A stretch of 60,951 nt of DNA from assembly GCA_900316805.1 (NCBI GenBank), contig ONEJ01000062.1, positions 1 through 60,951 of the forward strand, given 5' to 3'. Source of the DNA: an uncultured Lachnospiraceae bacterium (GTDB lineage Bacteria; Bacillota; Clostridia; Lachnospirales; Lachnospiraceae). Of the stretch, positions 42,713-51,528 are shown in pieces. Each line of letters opens with the position of its first letter. The first letter of the stretch is position 1. The notes beneath the pieces were generated by a model, which saw only the letters and a program-made list of their open reading frames with translations, was not told where the DNA came from and searched no databases. Made by a program: the position numbers and the translations under genes.

Positions 42713-42952
42713 CTATAATGTCATTACATAATCAACTAATTCCTTAATGGTACGCTGATCCGAAAAATCAATTTTCTTTCCGTATGTATCCAGCATCAGC
42801 TTATCCTCGTCAGACAGATTGTCGTAGCCCTGAAGCATGTCCGGTCGAAGGCTTTTGATATCTCTTACTTCACAGGAAAGGGCTTCTCCGATCCATTTCG
42901 CATATTTTTCTGTGCTTCCGTATTTTGATGAGTAAGTTACGATACATTTCAT
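42713..42952 (-). pseudogene. Flavodoxin with a large in-frame internal deletion
   Basis: 79 codons. The first 43 residues are a flavodoxin start (CIVTYSSKYGSTEKYAKWIG, the FMN phosphate loop region). They are followed directly by SDEDKLMLDTYGKKIDFSDQ, which matches the end of the intact flavodoxin at 50655-51176 (EKALMCSAGKKCDWTDKKYL). About 90 middle residues, including the isoalloxazine-binding loops, are missing without loss of frame. It overlaps the MarR gene by 4 bp. Probably non-functional. Confidence 0.75.
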
Positions 42953-43431
42953 AATTCTATCCGTCCTTTCAGTTGATCCACATTTTTATTCAGTCTGGTG
43001 AATACCGATATGGTTGTCACTAGTTCCTCTCTGCTTATGCCTTCAAAGATAAACTGCATGGCCTCTTCACTTGAAGCATCGTAATGTCTGCGAAACTCGA
43101 TTGCTTTATTTGTTAGTATCATCCGCTGTTTCCTCTTATCATTTAAGTCCTGCTGCACTTCCACGAATCCCTGTTTCTCCAGCTTAGTAAGAATCTGTTT
43201 GGCATTCTGATGGGAACATCCCAGCAAATCGGACATATCCCTGATCGTTGGCGCATCCTCAAACAAGGCAACACAGTTCATAAAGAAGATCTTAAAGATT
43301 CCAAACCCGGAGCTTCGCATGCTTTTTGGAATGATTTTGCTGACTGCAAAGTAACCAGCTGATCTAAAAATTCCCATCAGCGTAATAAAAGCCAGGGCAC
43401 CGGATAATCTTTTTATACCCCATCTTTTCAT
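42949..43431 (-). CDS. MarR-family regulator (paralogue of 50171-50641)
   Basis: 160 residues. Winged-helix core APTIRDMSDLLGCSHQNAKQ, then ILTKLEKQGFVEV and DKRKQRMIL, closely matching the MarR at 50171 (SSHQNVKQILLKLEKKGFIN). The first 40 residues differ and are more hydrophobic. The start overlaps the preceding small gene by 4 bp, with no promoter of its own. Paired with the deleted flavodoxin, it is a decayed copy of the MarR-flavodoxin cassette. Confidence 0.75.
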   Translation of the reverse strand: MKRWGIKRLSGALAFITLMGIFRSAGYFAVSKIIPKSMRSSGFGIFKIFFMNCVALFEDAPTIRDMSDLLGCSHQNAKQILTKLEKQGFVEVQQDLNDKRKQRMILTNKAIEFRRHYDASSEEAMQFIFEGISREELVTTISVFTRLNKNVDQLKGRIEL

Positions 43432-43646
43432 AGAAATGATGATTTCGATAATTTTTGTGTGGCGTATGCAATCTCCAACACAATTTTATATGTAGGATAT
43501 TGTTCTATATTTTTCAGCTCTTTATCATAGTCATCGTAACCCGTCGGACCAAATCCATACATACGCAAATCATCCGAGAAAGCATCTATTTTTGCTTTCA
43601 TGTAATCTTCTAAATCTTCAGCAGTTGCCCTTAAAAATTCTAACAT
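43428..43646 (-). CDS. Small acidic protein of unknown function
   Basis: 72 residues from ATG 43646, which has AAGGAGG about 6 nt upstream; ATG 43670 overlaps the ATPase remnant. Acidic and helical (AEDLEDYMKAKIDAFSDDLR). No family recognised. It is probably transcribed with the MarR gene it overlaps. Confidence 0.5.
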   Translation of the reverse strand: MLEFLRATAEDLEDYMKAKIDAFSDDLRMYGFGPTGYDDYDKELKNIEQYPTYKIVLEIAYATQKLSKSSFL

Positions 43647-43662
43647 TTCCTCCTCCTTATCA

Positions 43663-44530
43663 TCATCCACTGTCTTCTATATTCAAACACTGATCTTCTC
43701 TCTCTTTATTCTTTGGTGACAACGAAGCAAGTCCTGACACACACCATAATGGTATATTCACCAACCAATCCTGTTCCCGGTAATCCTTCATGGAAGTTCT
43801 AATTGCATATTTCGGCTCAAATTTATCTACATATGCCTTCAAACTCTTTGACCGGAGATTTTCCTCTGCTTTTACCTCAATTGGAATGACATCTCCTTTT
43901 ATCTGAATCAAAAAGTCAATCTCATTCCGTGACTTCACATTAGAATAATAGTATGGTATATACAATGTGGTACTTACAATCTGCTGATCTGGCTCCCTTC
44001 TTGATCTGTCCAAAAAAGAATTTCTTGTTTTCCTTTGCAAGCTGCATGGGAACAGAATTCCATACCATTCTTGTCCGCCCCAATTCTGTCTTGCTTTCTA
44101 TATGCTTACTGAAATCATTTTCGTAAAGGCGCAGAATGGTATTCTGAACATCCCGCACTTCATCGTAATCCCTGTCTTGTAAGTAAGTCATTACCGCTTC
44201 CGGCATCCCTCCTATAAAATAATATTTTTTCAGACAGGAAATATATTTTTCCCGAAATGTAACCAGCTTGTCATTCTCTGGTCGGTCAACATATTCTGCA
44301 AGCTGTTCTTCCCCAATTGCTTCCATAAATTCTCTATAAGAGAGTGGATACATCGTCAGCAAATTCACTTTACCTACCGGATAAGATATCCCTTTATGCA
44401 TTGCAACTCCCAGCAGGGAACCCGCGGCTATAACATGATAATCAGGTGCATTTTCGCAAAAATATTTCAGATAGCTTAATGCAAGTGGAACCTCCTGAAT
44501 TTCATCTAAAATAATAAGCGTCTCCCACGA
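43663..44530 (-). pseudogene. AAA ATPase of the DUF4143 family, N-terminus lost and frame broken
   Basis: Pieces in order on the minus strand: Walker B and sensor region (TLIILDEIQEVPLALSYLKY, then AAGSLLGVAMHKG) from about 44520; a middle piece (LLTMYPLSYREFMEAIGEEQ to PMQLAKENKKFFFGQIKKGA) ending near 44000. Then comes a DUF4143 C-terminal piece in another frame (NEIDFLIQIKGDVIPIEVKA, then ENLRSKSLKAYVDK) from about 43970 to 43663. Walker A is absent because the upstream end abuts a terminator hairpin. Clearly a decayed gene. Confidence 0.8.
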
Positions 44531-44534
44531 AAAA

Positions 44535-44560
44535 GCAGGAGGCCAATACCTGCCTCCCGC
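44535..44560 (-). terminator. Terminator after the anti-sigma gene
   Basis: 9-bp arms (GCGGGAGGC and GCCTCCTGC on the minus strand, one wobble) around 8 nt, followed by TTTTTCG on the minus strand. It lies 17 bp beyond the stop at 44577. Confidence 0.78.
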
Positions 44561-44576
44561 TTCTTACATACATTTT

Positions 44577-45812
44577 TTATGCAACATTTATTTCACTTTC
44601 CGGCACCAGGCAAACGTAAGCTCTCAACGTCACCGTTCCGTCTTCCTGCTTCTCGGCTACCACAATCACTTTATGGTACATGCCCTCTTCGCTGCTGCTG
44701 TAATATGACCGCTGCACCGCCACACCGTCCAAAAAGTCACGGTCATAGAAATAAAAGGTTCCGCTGTTCTGTGAGCCGTCATCCAGGTCTATCTGGAAAT
44801 CCAATGTGTACATTCCCTCCTCCGGGTTGTTCATCATGGTTTTTTCGATTACACACTCCGACTCGGCCACCTCTTTCTTCCACTCACCGCTGGATACATA
44901 TTCCACATATTCCGATAAAAGGTCACCGGCATCCGGGGTCTGCTCCCCATTGGCAGAAGCAGAATCCCCGTCTGCCTCGTCCACCTCCGAAAATACGGGT
45001 GTAAAATCTTTCAGATACTCCTCCACCTTCTGTGGGTCTGCCTTTGACGCATCCAATGGCAGATCAAACAGCAGATTCATTCCTGCATATTTTGCATTCG
45101 GTGTAATCGTACCGGTTTCCGGATCATAATCGTATGCATCTTTGTTGTAAAAGATGCTGTCCATCACGCACAAATGCAGTTTATGATCCGCAAATATCTC
45201 CACATTGTCACACTCCACGATGCGATACTCAACACCATTGATCACATCCCAGGTCACGGATCCATCCATTGTCATAACATTAAAGTTGACTGGATTGTAT
45301 CCCTCGATCAGCGGCGATACAAAGAAATCCTGCGATATCTCCTGATCATCCGTTCCATCCGGCATCGATGTCCCATCCGCCTTTTCAATCGCAACCACTG
45401 CATAGGTTTTCTCCTTCTCAATTTCCTCCGGCTGCGCCCATCCCAGATTTGCTCCGCTGGTCAAACCCAGCAATGTGACATTGTACTCTCCATAGGTCTG
45501 CGTCTGGTTGATTTCAATGCCGTCTCCCTGGGAAAAGGCCCTGGCCATATTGTCCATATTGAATTCCTCTGCGACCTGCCTGCTGCTCAAATAGCGGCCT
45601 GCCGCGCCCACACTCACCGTTACCGCCAGCACACATGCGGCAGCTACTGCCGCTGCCACCCATTTTTGATTTCGATTCATTTCCCGTCTCTCCTTCCACT
45701 GACTGCAAATCTTCTGCTGTAATGCAGCATCCGGTTTTGCCTGCTGTGTCAGGGCTCGGCTCAGCATGCGGTCCATTTGCCGGTCGGCTTTCTCATCTCT
45801 AACTGATTTCAT
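44577..45812 (-). CDS. Anti-sigma factor-like protein (DUF4179-type)
   Basis: 411 residues. A cytoplasmic N-terminus of about 48 residues (ALTQQAKPDAALQQKICSQW) is followed by one transmembrane helix (WVAAAVAAACVLAVTVSVGA). A large extracytoplasmic beta-rich domain makes up the rest. It overlaps the sigma factor gene by 14 bp. This is the usual arrangement of ECF sigma/anti-sigma pairs of the DUF4179 kind: the cytoplasmic segment holds the sigma factor and the outer domain senses an envelope signal. Signal unknown. Confidence 0.82.
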   Translation of the reverse strand: MKSVRDEKADRQMDRMLSRALTQQAKPDAALQQKICSQWKERREMNRNQKWVAAAVAAACVLAVTVSVGAAGRYLSSRQVAEEFNMDNMARAFSQGDGIEINQTQTYGEYNVTLLGLTSGANLGWAQPEEIEKEKTYAVVAIEKADGTSMPDGTDDQEISQDFFVSPLIEGYNPVNFNVMTMDGSVTWDVINGVEYRIVECDNVEIFADHKLHLCVMDSIFYNKDAYDYDPETGTITPNAKYAGMNLLFDLPLDASKADPQKVEEYLKDFTPVFSEVDEADGDSASANGEQTPDAGDLLSEYVEYVSSGEWKKEVAESECVIEKTMMNNPEEGMYTLDFQIDLDDGSQNSGTFYFYDRDFLDGVAVQRSYYSSSEEGMYHKVIVVAEKQEDGTVTLRAYVCLVPESEINVA

Positions 45813-46332
45813 ATCCTTCTGCCTCCATACGGTCTCTGATCATACTTCTCGCCTTGTGAAGTCTGCTCTTGACGGTTCCCTTTGGAATATGTAACATCGA
45901 CGCAATTTCCTCTATTTTCTGTTCTCTGGTATAGTACAGGTACACCACCAGCCGGTACTTTTCCGGCAGTTCTTCCGCCATACGCCGAACCACCTTCTGA
46001 ATTTCTGCCTCCGCAATCTCCTCCTCCAGAGACTGTGCGGCCTCTGCCGGGTAAACCTCCTCCAGCTGCGCATCCAACGATGTTTCGGAATGTATCCGGT
46101 TCCGCCTTGCGATCCTGCGCCTTAAATTTTTCCACAATCCAATGGCAATCCCCAGCAGATAACTCTTAGGATTCCGTAAAATATCGATTTTTCCATGGCG
46201 TTCCATTGCAGCCAGCATGGTTTCCTGGTACAGTTCCTCCGCCTCGTCTCGATTCCTCGTAAGCTGCAGGCAAAAGGCATAGATGTCTGGTCCTGTATTC
46301 ACTACCAATTGTTCAAATTCCTCGCGTGTCAT
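45799..46332 (-). CDS. ECF-type RNA polymerase sigma factor
   Basis: 177 residues, with GGAGG before ATG 46332. Region 2 is at about 12-75 (CLQLTRNRDEAEELYQETML, then NPKSYLLGIA), followed by a spacer. Region 4 is at about 115-170 (LPEKYRLVVYLYYTREQKIE, then EIASMLHIPKGTVKSRLHKA). It directs transcription of its own operon and envelope genes. The downstream overlapping gene is its probable anti-sigma factor. The leader has a possible TGAACC -35 (46401-46406), but no matching -10 is clear. Confidence 0.93.
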   Translation of the reverse strand: MTREEFEQLVVNTGPDIYAFCLQLTRNRDEAEELYQETMLAAMERHGKIDILRNPKSYLLGIAIGLWKNLRRRIARRNRIHSETSLDAQLEEVYPAEAAQSLEEEIAEAEIQKVVRRMAEELPEKYRLVVYLYYTREQKIEEIASMLHIPKGTVKSRLHKARSMIRDRMEAEGYEIS

Positions 46333-46466
46333 GTTTCCTCCAAGGGTTTCAAAAGCTTTCTCACTGCCCTACACTTTAATGTTGTCATGAGCTGGCTGGA
46401 GGTTCAAAAAATATGACTTTTATCTATTTCCCCATATAGCATTACACAATCGCTCTGTCTGTGTTA

Positions 46467-46792
46467 TTATTTCTTCTCCAATACTTTTACACAAAGTTCT
46501 GCATCATATCCAAGCGCAGTTAACTTCCTTAATGTATCATTTACATTAAGCACTCTTGCTTTACATTCTATGGCTGGTTCCATATCTGTTGTAGACGAAT
46601 CACACTCAAATGCATCCGACAATAATAATGTCTGATCATCTGGTATTTTTTCTTTGCCGTTATAGAATACAATGTATTGTGGTGTTGGCAACTTCACTAG
46701 CTTTCGTCCATATACATCGAGATCATGCATCTTAATGTATTCATCATACAACTGTGCAAAATACAGCAGGTCCCTTATTGGCGCGTATTAAT
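46467..46792 (-). pseudogene. Rpn-family / PD-(D/E)XK transposase-like fragment
   Basis: The readable frame begins with RDLLYFAQLYDEYIKM (about 46790, before any start codon), then GRKLVKLPTPQYIVFYNGKE and LLLSDAF. This is the conserved middle of recombination-promoting nuclease (Rpn/YhgA-like) family proteins, usually about 300 residues. Here the nuclease core upstream and most of the downstream part are missing. About 94 codons remain from an ATG at 46751. Confidence 0.7.
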
Positions 46793-46918
46793 CTAAACCA
46801 GCTCTTTGTTCTTTTGTAATTCAATAACTTTCCTCCTTCATTATAATAAAACAAAAGCTGTTCTGCAATGCTATTAAGTTTTTACTCTTGGGAAAATATG
46901 GCGATTTGCCTTTGATTT

Positions 46919-47582
46919 GTTCTTTTTACAACCAACTGCCTGATGCCGCCGAAGGACAGCTATGCGGACAGAGTATTCACCACAGAGGTTGTCTCTTTTC
47001 CAGGCATGATGCACATCGACGATGCGAAAGATTTTACACCTGTCATCGAAAAGGCACTGGAGTTAGGCGGTTCTGTCTGTGGCAGATACCGTCATTGACG
47101 CAGCGAACGCCGGAGCCCTGAAACACATTTTTCTGGTTGGTGGCTGCGATGGTGCCCGGGTAGGACGGAATTATTACACGGAGTTTGTGAAGCAGACCCC
47201 AAAGGATACCGCCATACTTACGCTGGCATGTGGAAAATACCGTTTCAACGATCTGGATTTGGGAACCATTGGCGGACTGCCTAGAATCATGGACATGGGA
47301 CAGTGCAATGATGCTTACAGTGCCGTTAAAGTAGCCCTTGCATTGGCAGAAGCCTTTAGCTGTGGGGTCAATGACTTACCATTGACATTGGTATTATCAT
47401 GGTACGAACAGAAGGCTGTCTGCATTCTGCTGACACTGCTGCATCTGGGAATTAAGAACATTTATCTGGGACCTACTTTGCCGGCATTTCTCTCTTCGAA
47501 TGTGGTAGATTTCCTTGTAAAAAAATTTGAGATTCATCAGACTACAACACCGGAGCAGGATCTTACGGATATATTAAAATAA
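46919..47582 (+). pseudogene. Fragment of a second hcp gene
   Basis: Homology to hcp (21408-23000) starts abruptly at [20 protein letters not shown] near 46919, runs to EKALELGG at about 47070, then loses about 25 codons and changes frame. It continues [20 protein letters not shown] to the natural end [13 protein letters not shown] (TAA 47580-47582). The 5' 60% is missing. At the C-terminus this copy keeps CAG where the larger copy has TAG. A start at ATG 47079 would give 167 residues, but it cannot be a working enzyme. Confidence 0.88.
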
Positions 47583-47589
47583 TTGGGAT

Positions 47590-48726
47590 TTATTCAAGCA
47601 TAATCTCTTTCACCGACAGCTTCTCCATTTTCCTTGTATAGGCATACATAATTGCTTCATACAATACGATAAAAACACCTAAGGTAATGAACATAACCGG
47701 AACATCGAACTTATAATCCGGCACGCCCTCCACATCCTTAAACACAACCAATACCATGAGCTTTAACAGTGCATACTGGTAAATGGTTCCCAGTACAAAT
47801 CCCAGATATGCCCACGGACGATACCCGCTGAGCACTGCTTTTCCACACTCCCTTGCGCTGTATCCAAAAACCTTCATCATGGTAATTGTTTTCCGGTTTG
47901 CCTTGATGACAGAAGTGGTAGCAATAAACAATGTCACCACTGCCAGAACGATGCCGATTGCCATAATCATAATCCCCATCATCCGGCTTGCCAGTTCATC
48001 CATACTGCAGGACATTTGCGTCATTGCCGCAAAGCAGAACACTGCAAATGTGATGAAAAAGATGAGAGATTTTTTCTGTCTCACATTGCTTTTTTCCAGT
48101 TCCTGCAAAAAGGGCAGATCGGTATCTTTCCTGGATGGAACGACTTTTCTGATGGACTGCTCCCGCATCAACTGCAATGCAGGTACTTTCAATTTCAGGA
48201 AACCGTAAATAACCGCCAGCAGTGAAAAGAAAACCGCCGGAGCAAAAACAAGGGCGATACATAATCCCAGATGAAAGGATATGGGAACATCCGGCAGATA
48301 TCCGTCCTTATTCTGGATTTCATACAGCTTCGGCATTAGCAGATGTGCCCCCAGATATCCAAGGGCAGTTCCAGCCAGTACAGGCAAACCAAACACCCAG
48401 AAGCTTTTCGCGACGGAAAATCTGCCGTAGCCCAATGCTTTCATAATGCCAAGCTGCTTCTGGTGAGTGTCAATGTAATGCCCGATATAAAAGCAAAGAA
48501 GCACAACGGTGGTTAACAGCAGGCATCCTCCGGAAACAGCACTGACTACCTTGGCAGTGCTGCACTGTGCATCATAAAAGATTCTCGACACATCCGTTGT
48601 AATCAGGTTCTCCACTGTGACAAGATCCAGATAATAATTTAAGAACATTCCGCATACAATGACGGAGCAAAAGCTGACAAGCAGCATACCGATCATCTTA
48701 AATATATCCTTAATACTAACAATCAT
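47590..48726 (-). CDS. FtsX-like ABC transporter permease
   Basis: 378 residues from ATG 48726 (GGAGG 6 nt upstream). An N-terminal transmembrane helix and external segment, then two FtsX-like blocks each with GIMKALGYGRFSVAKSFW-like and TMMKVFGYSARECGKA coupling helices. The total is about eight transmembrane helices, consistent with a fused duplicated FtsX core. It works with the ATPase gene 10 bp upstream. MacB-type modules often extrude peptides or drive envelope processes. The hcp remnant ends 8 bp from its stop. Confidence 0.85.
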   Translation of the reverse strand: MIVSIKDIFKMIGMLLVSFCSVIVCGMFLNYYLDLVTVENLITTDVSRIFYDAQCSTAKVVSAVSGGCLLLTTVVLLCFYIGHYIDTHQKQLGIMKALGYGRFSVAKSFWVFGLPVLAGTALGYLGAHLLMPKLYEIQNKDGYLPDVPISFHLGLCIALVFAPAVFFSLLAVIYGFLKLKVPALQLMREQSIRKVVPSRKDTDLPFLQELEKSNVRQKKSLIFFITFAVFCFAAMTQMSCSMDELASRMMGIMIMAIGIVLAVVTLFIATTSVIKANRKTITMMKVFGYSARECGKAVLSGYRPWAYLGFVLGTIYQYALLKLMVLVVFKDVEGVPDYKFDVPVMFITLGVFIVLYEAIMYAYTRKMEKLSVKEIMLE

Positions 48727-48736
48727 AACCGGCCTC

Positions 48737-49429
48737 CTACCATGCAATCTCATATGCAGTTTTTGGATAGTCATTGTGATACTGTTCCACAATCCTGCCG
48801 CTGTTCATAGAAATGACCTTATTTGCCATTTCCGCAATATTCTGGTTATGGGTCACCATGACCATGGTAAATCCGATTTCTTTCTGAAGTTTGCAGATCA
48901 GATCCAGCACTAACCTTCCCGTGGCTTCGTCAAGGGCACCGGTGGGCTCATCCAAAAATAATACCTGGGGCTGCTTCGCCAATGCTCTTGCGATGGAAAC
49001 ACGCTGCTGCTCCCCTCCGCTTAATTCATGGGGATATTTTTTCATCTTATCTGCAAGTCCCACTGCTTTGATCAGGTTTCGATAGTCTTTGTTTTTTGCC
49101 AGATCCGCGCCCATCTTCACATTTTTATCGATATTCAGGTTCGGCAGAAGAAAATACTGCTGAAAAACGTAGCCTATGGTATCCCTTCTGAAATTTGTAA
49201 TTTCGGCATCATTCATCTTGCAGATATCTCTATCACCGTAACATACATTGCCCATATCCGCAGGCTCCAGACCGGATATCACATTTAAAAGTGTTGATTT
49301 ACCGGATCCCGAGGCACCCAGCAGCACCATGAAATCCCCGTCTTTAATGTCCAGCGAAATCCCTTTTAACACCTCATTTTTGCTCTCGCCAGTGCCATAA
49401 GATTTATGCAGATTTTCAATCTTTATCAT
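48737..49429 (-). CDS. MacB/LolD-type ABC transporter ATP-binding protein
   Basis: 230 residues. Walker [18 protein letters not shown]-loop [16 protein letters not shown], signature [16 protein letters not shown], Walker [14 protein letters not shown] and H-loop VMVTHNQNI. It is canonical for the LolD/MacB group that pairs with FtsX-like permeases. Its start overlaps the TetR gene by 14 bp, so regulator, ATPase and permease form one operon. Confidence 0.93.
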   Translation of the reverse strand: MIKIENLHKSYGTGESKNEVLKGISLDIKDGDFMVLLGASGSGKSTLLNVISGLEPADMGNVCYGDRDICKMNDAEITNFRRDTIGYVFQQYFLLPNLNIDKNVKMGADLAKNKDYRNLIKAVGLADKMKKYPHELSGGEQQRVSIARALAKQPQVLFLDEPTGALDEATGRLVLDLICKLQKEIGFTMVMVTHNQNIAEMANKVISMNSGRIVEQYHNDYPKTAYEIAW

Positions 49430-50000
49430 CTCTTTTCCCCTTTTCCACTAACAGCAGTCCTTTAAAAACCTCTGTCAGTCGTTCCTCGATCTGTTCCATG
49501 GTGTAACTGCACAGCCTTGTGGCAAACATGGTTGCAATGCCATGGGTATAAGTCCACAAATGCTGATAAATTTTTTCTGCTGACTTCTTTTCTAAACCGT
49601 AAGATTCCTGCACAGACTTTAGTATCCTGTCGTAATTGTCTTCTATGACAGGCAGAATCGTGGATACATCCTTTGATTCCCGGCTGGCGCTCATAAACAA
49701 AAGCTGAAATAACCTGGGCTGCTCAACGGCAAAGCGAATATAAGCAATTCCCACTCCCCGAAATGCCGGTTTGTCTTTTAATCCCTCTTCGACATACTGC
49801 CCGTACATTTCCTTTGCTTTCATAATGACAAATTCCTTGACCTCATCCATGCTCTCAAAGACAGTAAAGATTGGCCTTGCCGAGCTGCCCAGCCGGTTCC
49901 CCAACTCTCTGGCTGTGACTGCATCAATGCCATGTTCCTTTGTGATGGATAATGCTGTATCAAGAATCTCATCTCTGGTAAATTTCGCTTTCGGCGGCAT
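49416..50000 (-). CDS. TetR-family transcriptional regulator
   Basis: 194 residues from ATG 50000 (AAAGGAG 5 nt upstream). The N-terminal helix-turn-helix at about 6-52 (FTRDEILDTALSITKEHGID, then AVTARELGNRLGSSARPIF) is slightly unusual in the recognition helix but clearly TetR. A helical ligand-binding domain follows. It is first in the operon with the ABC transporter, so it probably represses it and responds to the exported compound. Confidence 0.9.
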   Translation of the reverse strand: MPPKAKFTRDEILDTALSITKEHGIDAVTARELGNRLGSSARPIFTVFESMDEVKEFVIMKAKEMYGQYVEEGLKDKPAFRGVGIAYIRFAVEQPRLFQLLFMSASRESKDVSTILPVIEDNYDRILKSVQESYGLEKKSAEKIYQHLWTYTHGIATMFATRLCSYTMEQIEERLTEVFKGLLLVEKGKRDDKD

Positions 50001-50043
50001 ATGAACTCCTTTCTGCAACATTTGTTTTAAAACGTTTGGTTTT

Positions 50044-50072
50044 ATTATAGGGAGTTATCTTCTTTATGTCAA
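50044..50072 (-). promoter_or_regulatory. tetR promoter, near-perfect consensus
   Basis: TTGACA (50067-50072), exactly 17 bp, TATAAT (50044-50049) on the minus strand. It is a full sigma-A consensus and is probably repressed by TetR. An imperfect AACGTTTTAAAAC dyad lies between it and the gene. Confidence 0.8.
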
Positions 50073-50105
50073 GAAATAAATGATTCTGTCATATTTTTGA
50101 TCCTG

Positions 50106-50154
50106 TTGACAAAATAAAGGTAATTTGTTACTATTTATTTCAGTAATATATTAC
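50106..50154 (+). promoter_or_regulatory. marR promoter with two operator-like dyads
   Basis: TTGACA (50106-50111), 17 bp, TACTAT (50129-50134). A perfect dyad GTAATATATTAC (50143-50154) lies just after the -10, and GTAATTTGTTAC (50120-50131) overlaps it. Both fit MarR autoregulation. Confidence 0.75.
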
Positions 50155-50170
50155 CTATCAGGAGGAAAAG

Positions 50171-50641
50171 ATGAATATCAGAGAAGTAATGCAACAGGAA
50201 AATGTAGATTTTACCGGCATTGAATCGTCTTATTTCTTATTGGGGCTTTTGAGTGCCTTTGATAATCGTTTTCAGGCTATGGCAGACAGAACCATGGAGG
50301 AAATCAGTTGGAAACAATTTTTTGCCATCATCTGTATTAACCTGTGCAAAGAAAATCCTACCATAAAGGAACTGGCTGAAATTATGGGGAGTTCCCATCA
50401 AAATGTGAAACAGATTTTACTGAAGTTAGAGAAAAAAGGATTTATCAATATTACCATAGATGAAAATGACAGGCGGAAACAGCGTGTTGAACTGACGGAA
50501 TCCTGTATGGAATATTGTAAAAAGAATGATGATGTGAGCCGACAGACTATGAAGAAAATGTTTGAGGGTATTTCTGAGGAACAGCTTCAAGTAACCATAC
50601 AAACGATCATTCAGATTGAGGACAATTTAAAAGAATTCTAG
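50171..50641 (+). CDS. MarR-family transcriptional regulator
   Basis: 156 residues, with AGGAGG before the ATG. Winged-helix domain at about 60-115 (NPTIKELAEIMGSSHQNVKQ, then ILLKLEKKGFINI and RRKQRVEL). The flanking N- and C-terminal helices form the dimer interface. It is followed 13 bp later by a flavodoxin gene. The same gene pair, damaged, occurs at 42713-43431. Probable sensor of oxidative or electrophile stress; the ligand is unknown. Confidence 0.9.
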   Translation: MNIREVMQQENVDFTGIESSYFLLGLLSAFDNRFQAMADRTMEEISWKQFFAIICINLCKENPTIKELAEIMGSSHQNVKQILLKLEKKGFINITIDENDRRKQRVELTESCMEYCKKNDDVSRQTMKKMFEGISEEQLQVTIQTIIQIEDNLKEF

Positions 50642-50654
50642 GGAGTGAAATTTT

Positions 50655-51176
50655 ATGAATAAAGGAATTATCTTATACCAGTCAAAGTATGGCGCAACGA
50701 AAAAGTACGCCAATTGGTTGCAAGAAGAAACCGATTACGATTGTGTGGAAACGAAATCCGTAAACCTGAACCGGCTCAGTGAATATGACACCATTATTCT
50801 TGGTGGAGGCGTCTATGCATCGGGAATCGCGGGATTGTCTTTCTTAAAGAAAAACATCGGTCGTCTGTCCGATAAAAAAATTGTTGTTTTTTGTGTGGGA
50901 GCTTCTCCTTATGATGAGGATGCTATTACCCAGATTCGGACGCTGCATTTTAAGGATGAACTGAGCAATGTACCTCTTTATTATTGCCGAGGTGCATGGG
51001 ATGAAGATGCCATGACATTTAGGGACAGAACTTTATGTAAAATGCTGCAGAAGGCTGTTGCGAAAAAAGATCCTTCAACTTATGAGCCTTGGGAAAAAGC
51101 CTTAATGTGTTCCGCAGGAAAAAAGTGCGACTGGACCGATAAGAAATATCTGCAGCCGCTGATCTCATCTCTCTAA
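50655..51176 (+). CDS. Flavodoxin domain protein
   Basis: 173 residues. FMN-binding features are the phosphate loop ILYQSKYGATKKYANWL (about 5-21) and the loops YDTIILGGGVYASGIAG and VFCVGASPYDED. It resembles the protoporphyrinogen-oxidase-like (HemG/Flavodoxin_5) group more than classic electron-carrier flavodoxin. It is co-transcribed with the MarR gene, so it is probably its regulated output. Confidence 0.85.
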   Translation: MNKGIILYQSKYGATKKYANWLQEETDYDCVETKSVNLNRLSEYDTIILGGGVYASGIAGLSFLKKNIGRLSDKKIVVFCVGASPYDEDAITQIRTLHFKDELSNVPLYYCRGAWDEDAMTFRDRTLCKMLQKAVAKKDPSTYEPWEKALMCSAGKKCDWTDKKYLQPLISSL

Positions 51177-51291
51177 ATTTAAATGCCTGGAATGGCGCAG
51201 CAAACGCACCGTTTCAGGCATACAAAATAGTTTACCTATACATTTAAGTATCCATCGCAATACGGACATTTGCTGGAATTCCTCATATCTT

Positions 51292-51528
51292 CTATTGCGG
51301 TTCTGTAAAAAGCATCTCGAATTCAATATCTTCACAACCATACCCCACAATTTTCAGTCTGTTCTGTCCGCTGCTCAATGAGAGCGTTTTCGTTACAAAC
51401 CCATCCGTTGAACTTTCAGGCGTACACTCAATTACCGTTGTAACATTTCCATCGTCATCAATGTGTACAATTTTTGCATAGCGGTCTGCCTGCTCTTTAA
51501 TCTTTTCATTGGAATGTCTATCATTCCA
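51292..51528 (-). pseudogene. C-terminal remnant of an unrecognised protein
   Basis: Open frame on the minus strand reading RYAKIVHIDDDGNVTTVIEC, then GFVTKTLSLSSGQNRLKIVG, to TAG 51292. There is no start codon: the frame is closed by a TAG just inside the glycosyltransferase gene. Looks like the last 70 residues of a beta-rich extracellular or lipoprotein domain. The family is not recognised. Confidence 0.45.

Noticed and set aside
46381-46410. ECF sigma autoregulated promoter
   Set aside because: A TGAACC -35 is visible, but no -10 at the right distance; kept only as a remark.
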